Shown: piece after piece, positions 1-9,567 of the stretch | How the letters are laid out: the number at the start of each line of letters is the position of its first letter | How positions within the stretch are numbered: position 1 is the first letter of the stretch | Source of the DNA: Tetraselmis striata | Lineage: Eukaryota > Chlorophyta > Chlorodendrophyceae > Chlorodendrales > Chlorodendraceae | Direction of reading: 5' to 3' | Assembly (NCBI GenBank): GCA_006384855.1 | Contig: VCJN01001363.1 | Coordinates: 35,280-99,279 of the forward strand | Length of the DNA: 64,000 nt | Translations under genes and position numbers: made by a program | Notes under the pieces: generated by a model | What the model saw: only the letters and a program-made list of their open reading frames with translations | Told to the model about the DNA's origin: nothing | Database searches by the model: none

Positions 1-1000
1 CCCCCTGGGTGATAGAGGAATCAGCGCATAAAGTTTTTCGCTGAGATTATCGCCGAAATCTGGCCGATATCCCGATTTTAGGGTTTCCAGATGACGGTCC
101 AGAAACCATGTTAGGGTTTGTACTCTCTACCGCAGCTAGAGAGATGAGTTAGCATCAACATACTGGAAGGACGAGGAAAAACGATTAAACCTTGAGTGTG
201 ATATGGCCGGTCGACGACATGTATCTGTTTAGTGAACCCGGGTACACCAATCTAGCGTTAGCCGGAAAGCATATGTCCACCATACGCCATCGCATTTATT
301 GTGCGACTATTAATGGCGGCTAGCTCGAGGGGAGATGAGGATATATGCCCACAGGGCGGAAATCAGTTTGGCGACATATGGCGTGCAGCCTGCAAACGGA
401 TTAAGCTCGACCCGTTCATTACTTTTGACGCCTGTAGTACCGCCTGCTTTCTAATTTCGCCCCCGGGACAAGACTGACACCGGTGAAACTCTTGCGGCGT
501 CTACGACGGCCGGTTTGGCAGCGATCCAGTTACGGACGAAAACATTTGCTAGGCGACGCTCCGTCATAGTGCCGAAGCATTCTGCAAGACTAATTAGAGG
601 CCCACGAACCGCCTGCTGTACAGATGGCAGCGCAGGTGGGAAGTACCAGTATGTATACAGGTACTTCGTAACTGTATGTCATACCCGGAGCCATCATCGA
701 TACAGTACCCTGATGTGCGGATTGATTATGTGCTGCTTTTGCTGCTGCCTGAACTGCATCATATAGCGGCTATATACGCCGTTGTCATCACCCCTGCAGC
801 TTCGAGAGTTCTCTATCCACGTGTGGCGACTTCCACTTCCGACCAGGGTCCCTCGATACACGGCGCGCTGAACACTCCCTTCTACTCTGTCTGTGTGGTC
901 CTGAGCGCCCGCACTTTGGTTCCGCGGCCAGGGGGCTATCGTCAGCCGTGGTGGTGACGGCGTCGCGCTCAACGGGGTGATCCAAAGCGTGGGCGCTGCG
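1..1000. other. No gene recognised; upstream region of the NAP/SET gene
   Basis: Apart from the repeat fragment at 455-605 I see no coding segment with a recognisable family or codon pattern. The short frames here overlap each other on both strands and look like chance. The last few hundred bases presumably hold the promoter and 5' UTR of the gene starting at 1001, but no TATA box or other element stands out. Confidence 0.5.
455..605 (-). repeat. Dispersed repeat fragment, probably the 3' end of a LINE
   Basis: This segment is similar, in the same orientation and with small indels, to 9311-9485. Shared blocks include TACGACGGCCG, ATCCAGTTACGGA, TAGGCGACGCTCCGT and ATGCCGAAGCATTCTG. At 9.3-9.5 kb the related sequence lies just downstream of a minus-strand LINE open frame, so it is best read as LINE 3' UTR. 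A lone 3' end here would be a 5'-truncated insertion, as LINEs commonly leave. The similarity is seen; the LINE assignment is inferred. Confidence 0.5.
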
Positions 1001-2624
1001 ATGGCCGCTCCTGATGGACCGGTGCAGAAGAAGCTGAAGTATGGCACCGAGTCCTCCTCGGTGGACAAAGAAGTCATAGACGCATTGGACGAGGCGGAAG
1101 CCTCTCAGCAGAAGTTGGACAAGGTGCACGGATGGCGATGCCCCTCTGAGTACCCCTTCCGCAAACCCCTAGGGCTCGTTGCCTCCTTGTGTGTCAGCAA
1201 CGGAGCTTCCCGTAGCTGTTGTGTTGCGCGGCGCTTGTGGAGGTGGATCAGAGAACGTGCCTCCGGCATCGTTGAGCACTGCTGCACGCGGGCGCCATCA
1301 CTCCCGGCGCCATCGTCACCGCCCATGTGGGCCTCATCACAGTGGCATGGAAGATACCCAGGCATGTGGCATGCGGGCCCGCACCTCTGCATGTTGTGGT
1401 TGACTCGTAGGCTATGTGCTGGCCTGCTGGCTACGCCTGGCATGCGCGCAGATAAACCAGGAGTCGGAGGAGGAGATCCTGAAGGTGGAGCGCAAGTACC
1501 AGGCGATGCGGCGCCCGCATTATGTGAAGCGCAACGCGATGCTGCTGAAAATCCCCAAGTTCTGGGGCACCGCGCTACAAAACCATCCTGTGCTGTCGCC
1601 CCTCATCCTGGAGCGGGACAGCGAGGTCTTAGAGTATCTGACAGACGTGAGGCCCATTACTATACTGTCTCCCTCAACCCTGCTTACCTTTTACATCCCC
1701 CTTGGCCACCAATCACGAGCACGAGCACGACCCGCATCAGCACCAGCACCAGAGCCACTGCACGCGCACCAGCCCTGGCTTGAGGATACCAGCACATGAA
1801 GCCTCTGACAGGCGCTTGCCTGCGTCAGCTGGACGTGGAGGACTTTGAAGACCTCAAGACGGGCTTCAGCATCTCACTCACCTTTGCAGAAAATCCCTTC
1901 TTCAAGAACAGGACGCTGGTGAAGAAAGTGTGCTTCGACGCCGAGTGCGGCATCATACGCACGGAGTTTACACCCGTGGAGTGGGCCAAGCCGGTGCGCC
2001 TGCCCGCCGGATGGAGAATGAACCTGATCCTTTGCCTGCTTAGAGGCTCTGATGATCCCATGTGATGCCTCTGCAGCACGAAGAGGTCTTCACGGACGAC
2101 AACTCTGGCTTGATGAGCTGGTTCCTGACGACTGAGTCCATCCCCAGTGCGTCATGCTTGCCCGCTCAGCCGGCCCCATTGATTACGAATCACATAGGCC
2201 AGCAGTAGTTAGCAGCCGCGGAGCAGAGGCATGTAGGTATTGCAGCTAAGCTCCCTGCGTGGGAGCATGCAGGCGACGTGGACGAGGTGGCGCAGCAGAT
2301 CCGCGAGGACCTCTTCGTGGAGCCCATCAAGTACTACAATGGAGACGTGTCAGTGATGGTGCGCATGCTCCTCCCCCCTCAACCCCACCCCCTTCTCTCC
2401 CGGATTGTATGCTTTCAAACAGAGTGATGGCAGGCGATAAGAGAATGCCCACACCGGCTCCCACCCAATTATCCATACAGTGCCCCAATCTTACTGATTT
2501 GCTGCTGGCTGGCCAGGAGGAGTTCTCTGATGAGGACAGCGATGAAGATGGGGGCAGCCTGGAGGGGGAGGGAGAGGGGGGAGTGGAGGGGGATTACAGT
2601 GAAGACGATGAGGGAGAAGACTGA
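1001..2624 (+). CDS. SET/NAP family histone chaperone (six exons)
   Basis: Nucleosome assembly proteins of the SET/TAF-I type bind histones and act in chromatin assembly in the nucleus. Exons: 1001-1123, 1452-1646, 1829-1993, 2077-2146, 2273-2358 and 2517-2624. All introns are GT-AG and the phases join, giving 248 residues, close to SET proteins. Exon 1 holds the N-terminal helix start; exon 2 the long dimerisation helix and core (EEEILKVERKYQAMRRP, then KIPKFWGTALQNHP); exon 3 the beta region (FSISLTFAENPFF); exons 4-5 match the GLMSWFL and REDLFVEPIKYY motifs. The last exon is a strongly acidic tail rich in E, D and G, as in SET. The start at 1001 is chosen because MAAPDGPVQKKLK leads straight into the family N-terminus. 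Donors read mostly GTGCG or GTGAG. It converges with the F-box gene downstream. Confidence 0.9.
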
Positions 2625-3158
2625 GGCACGGACACAGGGGAGGCAGGAGGTGGACGCCGTCCGTGTCACAAGGCATCATTGCGCATGTTGTGAAGTGTTG
2701 AAGTTGAGGGGGGCAGTAGAGGCTATGCAGTGATTGTTTATGACACGCATGGTCGGACATGCAGCTTGGGTTCAGGTAGTCTGTAAGTGTACAATGCTGG
2801 ATTTCCCCACGGTGCTATATTCTATGCCAAACTGTGGCCAGAGCAAGCAAGCATGGCTGCTGCAATACAACGAATGTGTGGATAGGTGAGGTATGAGGGG
2901 AAGGTCGGATTGGGGCACCCGAGAGATGGCCAACAAGATCAAGACCTGTCTCAATGCCTGGCTCCATGCAACCGACGGAGGCTGATTATGTGTTACCAAA
3001 AATGTTTTGTGCCATGGCATATATCCTGTGACGGCCGAGTCAGGGGCATGCAGAAACAATACCAATGTCGTGGGAGCAAGCAATTTATCCGATCCCAGAG
3101 ACAGGATAGGTACACTGTCCTCGCACACTTGCTGGCCGGCTTACAGGATATATACTGC
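2625..3158. other. Convergent intergenic region
   Basis: Lies between the 3' ends of the NAP/SET gene (+) and the F-box/LRR gene (-) and must contain both polyadenylation sites. A TGTAA pentamer, the usual poly(A) signal in green algae, occurs at about 2782-2786 on the plus strand; using it as a signal here is inference. No coding region is recognised. Confidence 0.4.
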
Positions 3159-4954
3159 TTATGCAGCGGCCATCGTCGCGTGTGGGAATAACTCGGGCAT
3201 GTGGGCGGCGGCCAGGAGGAGGTTGTCCACCCTCTGGCGGTCGACTTGGTGGCAGCACTTTGTGTCCAGTGCAATCTGGCGGGACGCGCACAGCATCATC
3301 GTTGCGATGCCGATGCTGGTGATCTCCTGCAGTGAAAAGCGCGTGGAGGTCAGAGATGGCTCATCAGGATGCCAGCAAGGCATTACTGGGCTGATGCATA
3401 CGGCTAGGCCGCATATGCACTGGGCGGCAGGATCTCACATGGCAGTCGGATGTGTCCAGCTCCGTCAGCTTCGGGAGGGTGGCGAGCTGCCGAAGCCCAT
3501 CGTCCCTCACGCCGCTGCCAGACAGGTTAAGGCTCTGGAGAGACTTCGCGTGCGTGATTGGGTGAGGAGCTATCCAGGCCCGCAGGTCGGCGGGTTTCCC
3601 CGGCGAGCAAGGGTTGTTCGGTGGCTGCAGCGGGTCCGGAGAAGAGGGTGCGCTGAGGTGGACCCAAAGGCATCCGGCCAGGGATAGGTGCTCCAGCGTC
3701 TGCATCGTCGCCAGGAACGAGAGCCCCTCGTCGGTGACGGTCACACAGTAGCCCAGGTCCAGAGACCGCAGGCCTGCGAGGGCGCAACCACATGCGTCTA
3801 ATTCAATACAATCACCCGCGTGGGCAGGCCCTCACTACATGGTGATGGGGCGTTACAAAAGTACAGCCCCTGCTCTGTAATTGTAAAGCGCGGCTGACGA
3901 CGGCAAGAAATCGGAGCAGGCCGGTACGCGCACCTTTAAGGGCCGACAACCCCTCCAGGGAGCGGTCGGTCACGCCAACGTTGCAATTCAGGGACAGCTC
4001 CTCCAGGTGCGGCAAGGCTTGTCCCAGGCGACAGATGCTGTATCCCGTCAGGCCTTCGCAAGCCGCAAGCCGCAGGGTGTGGAGGTCACGCAGCCGCGGC
4101 AAGAGTTCCGACAGGGTGCTGTCGGTCACGCCGGTCACGGACAGGTCGAGGTGTCGCAAGCGGCTCAGGCACCCAATCTGACGAATTCCTGCGTGGCCGA
4201 GCTGTGAGCAGCCCCCCAGATCAAGCGATGTCAAGCCACAGAGAGCCGTCAAGTGAGAGACACCGGTGTCGGTAACGGTCGACACGCCTGCCAAGTTCAA
4301 TACCGCGAGCTGCGGCAGCGCCGACACTGCGGCGATCGCGCTGTCACTGACCGTCGGAAGGTCCTCCAGCGATAGCGAGTTCAGCATTCCCCCTCCGCGT
4401 CGCACGAAGAGCTCCACACCCGCGGATGTGATGCTGGAGCAGCTCGAAATGTCAAGCGACGTCAACAGCGGCGGCGATGAAGCGACGTGGCTTGCCGGTA
4501 AAGTCAGCGCGAGGAGAGCGACGTCTGTGACGCGCCGGCAGCCCGACAGGGAGAGCGAGCGCAGGCGGGGCAGGCCGGCCAGCGCCGCAACCCCGGCGTC
4601 GCCGACCTCCTCGCAGCCGGCCAGGACGAGGCTATCCAGGCCACCGAGGGTAGCTAGAGACGTCAGCAGTATAGTATCGACTCCTCCCGCGCAGCGGCTG
4701 AGGTCCAGCCGGATCAGGTGCGGGAACAACTGGGCGACGGGCATGTCTTGAACGCCGGCGTACTCGTCGTACGAGGGCGCCAGCTCCGTGACCGCACTGT
4801 CCGCCAGCGCACGCCACTCCCGGCACACCAGGCGAAAGGTGCACACAGGCGAGGGCGCCCCGCAGCGGTCAGGACTGTCGCGCTGCGAGTTCAACACCTT
4901 CTCGAACACGTCACTCGGCAGGGTCGCCCAGGGGCTGCTACCAGGGCGCGGCAT
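3159..4954 (-). CDS. F-box / leucine-rich repeat protein
   Basis: F-box/LRR proteins are substrate receptors of SCF ubiquitin ligases: the F-box binds Skp1 and the repeats bind the target. The N-terminal 60 residues hold an F-box-like segment (LPSDVFEKVL, then FRLVCREWRALADSAV). About ten cysteine-containing LRRs of the AMN1/FBXL type follow, with cores such as LVLAGCEEVGDAGVAAL, LSLSGCRRVTDVALL and LDLGGCSQLGHAGI. Proposed exons: 3934-4954, 3664-3773, 3439-3543 and 3159-3326. They join in phase to 467 residues. Exon 1 to 2 is secure because the repeat pattern continues (SALKG then LRSLDLGYC). The donor at about 3663 is less certain because it shortens one repeat. The frame is open to an upstream ATG at 5012-5014, which would add 20 residues. 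The C-terminal 55 residues leave the LRR pattern and are not recognised. Confidence 0.8.
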
Positions 4955-5014
4955 CTTGGTAGTGGTGGTGGCTGAAATGGGCTGGTGGCACTGATAGCGC
5001 TGCGCGGCGGTCAA

Positions 5015-5448
5015 ATTTCTATATCAAATTTTGCCTCTGGCAGAAGAGCAGCCGCAAACACGTTTCCTGTCCAGCGGCGCGCGATATGTTGGAACTTCAC
5101 CCCGCGGTCCCGCACGCTATTGTCTATCCGCTCTCTGCCACCAAGTAAATCGCACAACAATTCACCTGCGCCACCTATCCGGTGACCCGCCTGTGCGTGC
5201 AGGCGCGGGAGTGGACAAATGCCGCTGCGAGAACAGCTGACGAAGTGGCGTGTGATCTGAAAAAGAAGTGGTTGGTCTGCCGACGCACATCTGCCGTCGT
5301 CATCGTCGTTACAGTGATGGGTTTGGTTACAGGGCGTAGGCAAAGTACCTGTACTACTGGCGGCGTCACAGTGCTACGGGGTACGGTAGCGACCGGTCGT
5401 CACAGCGCTCGCTACCTGTACCGGTAGTCCGTTACCAGTACTGGTACT
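5015..5448. other. Upstream region of the F-box/LRR gene; no gene recognised
   Basis: Holds the presumed minus-strand promoter of the F-box/LRR gene. From about 5390 it becomes rich in short GTACTGG/CCAGTAC motifs that recur near 9010, 9170 and 62980, next to other repeat fragments. No coding region is supported. Confidence 0.4.
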
Positions 5449-5470
5449 GGCGGCTTGCGCATGTGTTGAT
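5449..5470 (+). repeat. Diverged copy of the GGCGGCTTGC terminal-like repeat
   Basis: Reads GGCGGCTTGC, two extra bases, then ATGTGTTGAT. It is the diverged counterpart of the repeat found inverted at 9050-9092 and direct at 63061-63103. Together with the 9050 copy it brackets the tyrosine-recombinase element in inverted orientation, as if that element sat inside an older DNA transposon. That nesting is inference. Confidence 0.4.
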
Positions 5471-5767
5471 CTTCTAGTACTATGGGTACTGAAGCGGGGG
5501 ATGATTACTGGCCTTTTTTATATCGCCTTCTGCTGCTAGCGCTCATGGAAATAATTAATATTACTGGCCTTTTTGTATTAAGGCGGAAACTCCGTTCGTT
5601 TATTCATGAAATGTTATTAGTACCGGAAACACCGCGAATATGTCCGGATTCATTCGTCTGCGTCGTGCGACCTGTCGCGACCGCCAGTTCCGTTCGTTTG
5701 TTGAACGGCGTTAAAGACCAGAAATTTCGTCTACGCACGGTCTACGACGATTTGCGTAGACTGTGCG

Positions 5768-5793
5768 TTTCAAAGTTGAGTCTGGTTTTGCCA
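5768..5793 (-). repeat. B2 terminal repeat of the YR element
   Basis: Identical over 26 bp to 6072-6097 (B1). Outside these 26 bp the two sites do not match, so this is taken as the outer 3' end of the element on the minus strand. The 92 bp between A2 and B2 (5794-5885) has no second copy seen in the window. Confidence 0.65.
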
Positions 5794-5885
5794 AAAAGGT
5801 CGCGCAGGCTGTTTTACACGGTCAAGAGCCGAAATTGGCAGGATGGTTTAGCGTAAGCGTGGAGGGAAAACGGAGTCAGGGGGGG

Positions 5886-6072
5886 CGCTGCGTGGAACGC
5901 AGCGAAAACTGGAAGATGGCAGGCTCAGCTGTTCTGGCTGCTTTTATGTCTACTCGTGCTGCACCCAACAAGGGCGCAACAACAGTTGCTAGTTCCCGTA
6001 CCACTGAGCAGCACTTGTAGCTAAAAAGCGGTTAGGTCAAGGATGGAAACCCCATAAACTAGTTTAGATCAT
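5886..6072 (-). repeat. A2 direct repeat of the YR element
   Basis: A 187-bp direct repeat matching 8806-8992 with two differences, one in the CAGTTGCTAG block and one in the AGCAGCACTTG block. It abuts B1, as expected for the internal A copy of a split-direct-repeat element. Confidence 0.75.
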
Positions 6073-6097
6073 TTCAAAGTTGAGTCTGGTTTTGCCA
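6072..6097 (-). repeat. B1 internal repeat of the YR element
   Basis: Identical to B2 at 5768-5793. It overlaps the end of the recombinase frame: the stop codon lies at 6074-6076, so the last residues of the enzyme are encoded inside the repeat. Confidence 0.65.
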
Positions 6098-7780
6098 GTC
6101 TTGAGCGAACGTAGAGAGCGGAGGATTGACGGAGAAGGGGTAGCGCCAAGTCATGAAGGAGGCACTGGGAAGGCCACCGCTGCGGAGTCCTGTTGGACTT
6201 GGAAGTGGCGCGCGGAGGGGGGCGATGTGTCCAAAGAAGAACCACGCGCCAGGAGAAGGAAGAACGTTGGGGTCGATGTAGTCCATAACGACATCAGAGT
6301 TAGTGGCCCAACCGCCTTGGTAGCGGATGTGGGACAGTGGCGCTCCGATGGCGTTTGCTGCAGAGGCTGCGCCCTTGCGTAGACTGTGTGAAGTCCAGGA
6401 AGTGCCAGCATGAGGGGCAACGTTGACTAGGTTGACTGCTGTAGACAACCAGTCTGACATCGTAGCCGCAGTCCAAGGTTTTGACTGCTCAGCCACATTG
6501 ACAGCCCAGAAGTTGGAGGCAACCAAGCCAACAGTAACCAGGGGGACAAACTGGACGTTGTCGATGAAGTGGTGCAAGAGACGTGCCACTCGAGGGTGCT
6601 CGGACACTGGAAGGAGAAGTACGCGCAGGTCGTCGGGTCCCCGCCGGCCAGCGCGACCCTTCTCGCGGTAGATCTGCAAGGTGATGTTGTAGGTGTCGAC
6701 ATGCACATCTTGCACTCGACAGGAGACGCCAGTAAGGCCCCTGGCAAAGAACAGGAAGTTGACAACCGAGGCCAAGAGGGCTCGGTAGTCGAGGTGGGAC
6801 TCTGGGTAAGGAGCAGACACAATTAGCTCGGCCTTTGAGACGAAGCGGTAAGCTACATCCGCAGGCAGAGGGACACGCAAAGGGGCAGCGTCCAGTCGGC
6901 GCTGACGCAACATTAACCCACGTCTTGCTGAAGTGAGGTGTAGGCTGTCCTTGGCGATCGGGACGAGGTTGTGCAACTCGAAGAAGGTGTTGATGGCAGA
7001 CAGGTAGGGCTGCAGCGATTTAGCTGCGATGTGCCCTCGCTCCCCGATCCAGGCAACGTACCGAACAACAGTAGCGGTAGTCGCTTCCAGCGGGCTGATG
7101 TTCTCGGAGTCGTGGCAGAACTCAGCGAACTGAGACAACCTGCCGGCGTAGCTCTTGAGGGTCTGAGCGCTGAGGGAGCTGGAGAGCAGGTCGAGCGTTC
7201 GCTGGCCTAGCTCGTCTGAGCCGAACGCGTCCTGCAGTCGAGATCGCAGTGACGCAGCCCATGGAGCGATAGCTGCGGGTTCGTCAATTACGTAAGTGCG
7301 TCGTTTTACTGACAGAGTTCCACCGGCACGGCTACTGTTTGCAAAGTACTCGGCAGCAACGGTTAGGTTCCCGGCGGTTGGCCGGTAGTTGCTGGACGGG
7401 TTTGCACTAGCTCCAGTACGGGTTTGCGGGGCTAGGTTCAGGTAAGAGGGCCGCCCCGCGCGCCCTTCGCGCTCGTAGCGCCTTTCACGTGCGTAACGTA
7501 CACGCGCGAAACTTGGTCGTTGCGAACCGGTTGTAACACGTAGTGTAACAACCGACGAACGCAGAGATGGGGTTGTAAGAAAGGCGGATGGTTGAGCCGC
7601 CATGTGCAGGCGTGCGGATGGTTGAGCCGCACTCGGCTGTAGCTGTAAGAAGCGCCGCACCGAGGAAGGTCTAAATGAAGTCTGTAAGGTGGGGGGGTCA
7701 GGTCCTGATACAGGGCGCTCATCCCGCCGTTGAGCTGCAAGGGTGCGTCTTGCGGCGGTCACCGAAAGGTGGCCTCGCAA
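6074..7780 (-). CDS. Tyrosine recombinase of the split-direct-repeat element
   Basis: A 568-residue frame. The first 190 residues are basic and low complexity. A SAM-like core-binding domain follows (about 195-300: AQTLKSYAGRLSQFAEFC and a YVAWIGERG segment), then the catalytic domain. Candidate catalytic residues are Arg in FFARGLTGVSCR, the HSLRKG motif (His-x-x-Arg), a GGW motif and the nucleophile Tyr in VVMDYIDPNV. This R...HxxR...W...Y order defines tyrosine recombinases, which cut and rejoin DNA through a 3'-phosphotyrosine. In YR retrotransposons this enzyme inserts a circular DNA copy. No frameshift interrupts it. The gap to the upstream ORF1 is 36 nt on the same strand, so the two probably share a transcript. 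The first ATG at 7780 may not be the true start. Confidence 0.85.
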   Translation of the reverse strand: MRGHLSVTAARRTLAAQRRDERPVSGPDPPTLQTSFRPSSVRRFLQLQPSAAQPSARLHMAAQPSAFLTTPSLRSSVVTLRVTTGSQRPSFARVRYARERRYEREGRAGRPSYLNLAPQTRTGASANPSSNYRPTAGNLTVAAEYFANSSRAGGTLSVKRRTYVIDEPAAIAPWAASLRSRLQDAFGSDELGQRTLDLLSSSLSAQTLKSYAGRLSQFAEFCHDSENISPLEATTATVVRYVAWIGERGHIAAKSLQPYLSAINTFFELHNLVPIAKDSLHLTSARRGLMLRQRRLDAAPLRVPLPADVAYRFVSKAELIVSAPYPESHLDYRALLASVVNFLFFARGLTGVSCRVQDVHVDTYNITLQIYREKGRAGRRGPDDLRVLLLPVSEHPRVARLLHHFIDNVQFVPLVTVGLVASNFWAVNVAEQSKPWTAATMSDWLSTAVNLVNVAPHAGTSWTSHSLRKGAASAANAIGAPLSHIRYQGGWATNSDVVMDYIDPNVLPSPGAWFFFGHIAPLRAPLPSPTGLRSGGLPSASFMTWRYPFSVNPPLSTFAQDWQNQTQL

Positions 7781-7816
7781 GGCTCCAGCAGCTCCGACGA
7801 AAGGCGCCCCACACCG

Positions 7817-8725
7817 TCACTCGTGCTCACCTTCGCGGCCACGTCCACGTCCGCCGCCACGTCCTCGCCCACGCCCGCGTCCTGCAGCTGCAGCCGCTAC
7901 TCGAGAAGTAGCGGTCGCCTTGGCGCTGCTGGCAACGGTCGCCTCGAAGACACGACGCTCGTAGTCCCTCATGAGGTCCCCAAAAATCGCAGAACCCAGA
8001 TGCTCCGAAACAGGCTGAAAATGCTGGGCTCGCAGCACGTCCAGAACACCTTGGTCACCGTGCACACGCTTGATCTCATTCAGCCTCCGGAGGAAGGCTA
8101 GACGAAAACGAAACGCCTTGTCGATGGCCTCGGCGTGATTCCGAGCTCTCGCGAGGTAGGGGGTGAAGTCCTGGTTAGTGGCGGGGACGTAAGGTAGCAG
8201 CTCGTCGAGCGCCACGAAAAGTGCGGCCATGTGGGCCCCGAAACACGACATCCACAAGTACTCCTCCTGGGCCGGCAGACGCCGGTCATCCTGCTTGAGG
8301 TACTCGTTCGTTAGGTCGGTGCTCAAGGGGAAGAGTCCAGGCACTCGGCTGACCGGTCGAACGGCCTCGTAACCAGACTCTGCTCTCTGCAGTAGCTCTG
8401 GCACCGCGAGGTAATCATCCTCGGCACTCACGGATTTTGCTCCGACACGGCCGCTCTGGGCTAGCTCTAGCAAGTCGGGGCGCTCTGCGGCTCCCCCGCT
8501 GCCTGTCGGCTGTCCCGCGAAGCGCTGCCCTGAGCCGGAGCCATGTGCCCCTTCTCCATCAACAACGCGATCACGAGCCGTAAATTGTGCCACAGCTGTA
8601 GCCAGCTCTCGCAATAATGAAGACTGGGCCCTCATATCTGCGTTCAGCGACTCCAACGTCGGCTCAGCGACGGGTTCTTCTCCATCTGGCATGGTAACGC
8701 ACGGACGTACGGACGAGAATATCAC
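7817..8725 (-). CDS. ORF1 of the YR element, gag-like
   Basis: A 302-residue frame upstream of the recombinase and inside A1-B1. Residues about 20-50 form a short amphipathic helix (ESLNADMRAQSSLLREL). Residues about 110-260 are mostly helical, with a core including LSTDLTNEYLKQ and EEYLWMSCFGAHMAALF. The C-terminus is a run of GR repeats (about 280-298) that could bind nucleic acid. In YR retrotransposons the first ORF is usually a gag-like protein packaging the RNA, and position plus the RGR tail fit that. No zinc knuckle is visible and I recognise no specific family, so the gag role is inferred. Confidence 0.65.
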   Translation of the reverse strand: MIFSSVRPCVTMPDGEEPVAEPTLESLNADMRAQSSLLRELATAVAQFTARDRVVDGEGAHGSGSGQRFAGQPTGSGGAAERPDLLELAQSGRVGAKSVSAEDDYLAVPELLQRAESGYEAVRPVSRVPGLFPLSTDLTNEYLKQDDRRLPAQEEYLWMSCFGAHMAALFVALDELLPYVPATNQDFTPYLARARNHAEAIDKAFRFRLAFLRRLNEIKRVHGDQGVLDVLRAQHFQPVSEHLGSAIFGDLMRDYERRVFEATVASSAKATATSRVAAAAAGRGRGRGRGGGRGRGREGEHE

Positions 8726-8805
8726 ACTCGGGTGGCGAGCCGGGTGTGGTCTTGAACAACCTGGGGTGACCTTGCTCGCAACGGGTTACGAGACAGTTTT
8801 TACAT

Positions 8806-8992
8806 CGCTGCGTGGAACGCAGCGAAAACTGGAAGATGGCAGGCTCAGCTGTTCTGGCTGCTTTTATGTCTACTCGTGCTGCACCCAACAAGGGCGCAAC
8901 AACAGTTACTAGTTCCCGTACCACTGAGCAGCGCTTGTAGCTAAAAAGCGGTTAGGTCAAGGATGGAAACCCCATAAACTAGTTTAGATCAT
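8806..8992 (-). repeat. A1 direct repeat of the YR element
   Basis: The upstream copy of the 187-bp A repeat (185/187 identical to 5886-6072). It lies 80 bp upstream of ORF1 and is the likely promoter region of the element. Confidence 0.75.
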
Positions 8993-9049
8993 AATTCGTT
9001 CGCACCAGTACTGGTGTGAATTACAAAAAGGACAGTTCCCCAGAATTAG

Positions 9050-9092
9050 AAAATCAACACAGCAAGCCGCCTAAAAGCGGCCCGCATCCCGC
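9050..9092 (-). repeat. 43-bp repeat, exact inverted match to 63061-63103
   Basis: The reverse complement of these 43 bases is identical to 63061-63103, 54 kb away. It contains the inner palindrome GCCGCCTAAAAGCGGC. A diverged partner lies inverted at 5449-5470. Such exact short ends suggest termini of a young DNA transposon or MITE family. Confidence 0.6.
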
Positions 9093-9310
9093 ATAAGGCG
9101 GGATGGATGAGTGATGCGCGCACGGTTCAGAGTCCGGGCCACGCGAGCACGTGTGTGTGTGCACCAGTACTGGTACCGGTAACAGAAATAAATACGACAG
9201 TAGCTGCTACCCTAGTACAGGTACAGATATACTGTAAGGATACCGCGCAAAACGCACCAGGCACTGGCCTGGGTACCCACATGGGGATTTGTGTGGTTCT
9301 TTTGTTTTTT

Positions 9311-9567
9311 TTTCGCCCCCGGAACAGGACTGGCACCAGTGAAACCACTGGTGAAACCCTTGCAGCCTCTCTACGACGGCCGTTTATAGGCATCAATCCA
9401 GTTACGGAAAGCCCTGGGTAGGCGACGCTCCGTTATAGTCATCAAGCAAAATGCCGAAGCATTCTGAAAGACTAATTGGCGGCCAGTGACGGAATTTCCA
9501 ACACTGTTGGCTCACCGTCTAAAACACTGCCATCAAAATACCCGGCACTGACCACGAAAGGTCCGCC
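9311..9567 (-). repeat. Probable LINE 3' UTR
   Basis: Follows the stop of the LINE remnant at 9568 on the minus strand. Its distal part, 9311-9485, is shared with 455-605. The T-rich run at about 9300-9312 on the plus strand would be a poly(A) tail on the minus strand, right where a LINE tail is expected. Confidence 0.45.

Larger units (their letters stand above)
5768..8992 (-). mobile_element. Tyrosine-recombinase element with split direct repeats (PAT/TOC-like), lacking RT
   Basis: Read on the minus strand the order is A1 (8992-8806), ORF1 (8725-7817), recombinase ORF (7780-6074), B1 (6097-6072), A2 (6072-5886), then 92 bp, then B2 (5793-5768). A1 and A2 are 187 bp with two mismatches; B1 and B2 are identical over 26 bp. 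An A1-ORFs-B1-A2-B2 layout is the split direct repeat signature of Ngaro/PAT-type YR retrotransposons; TOC1 and TOC3 of Chlamydomonas and Kangaroo of Volvox are algal YR elements. No reverse transcriptase or RNase H frame exists between the repeats. It is either an internally deleted or non-autonomous derivative or an RT-less YR element. The near-identical repeats and intact frames suggest recent activity. Confidence 0.75.
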
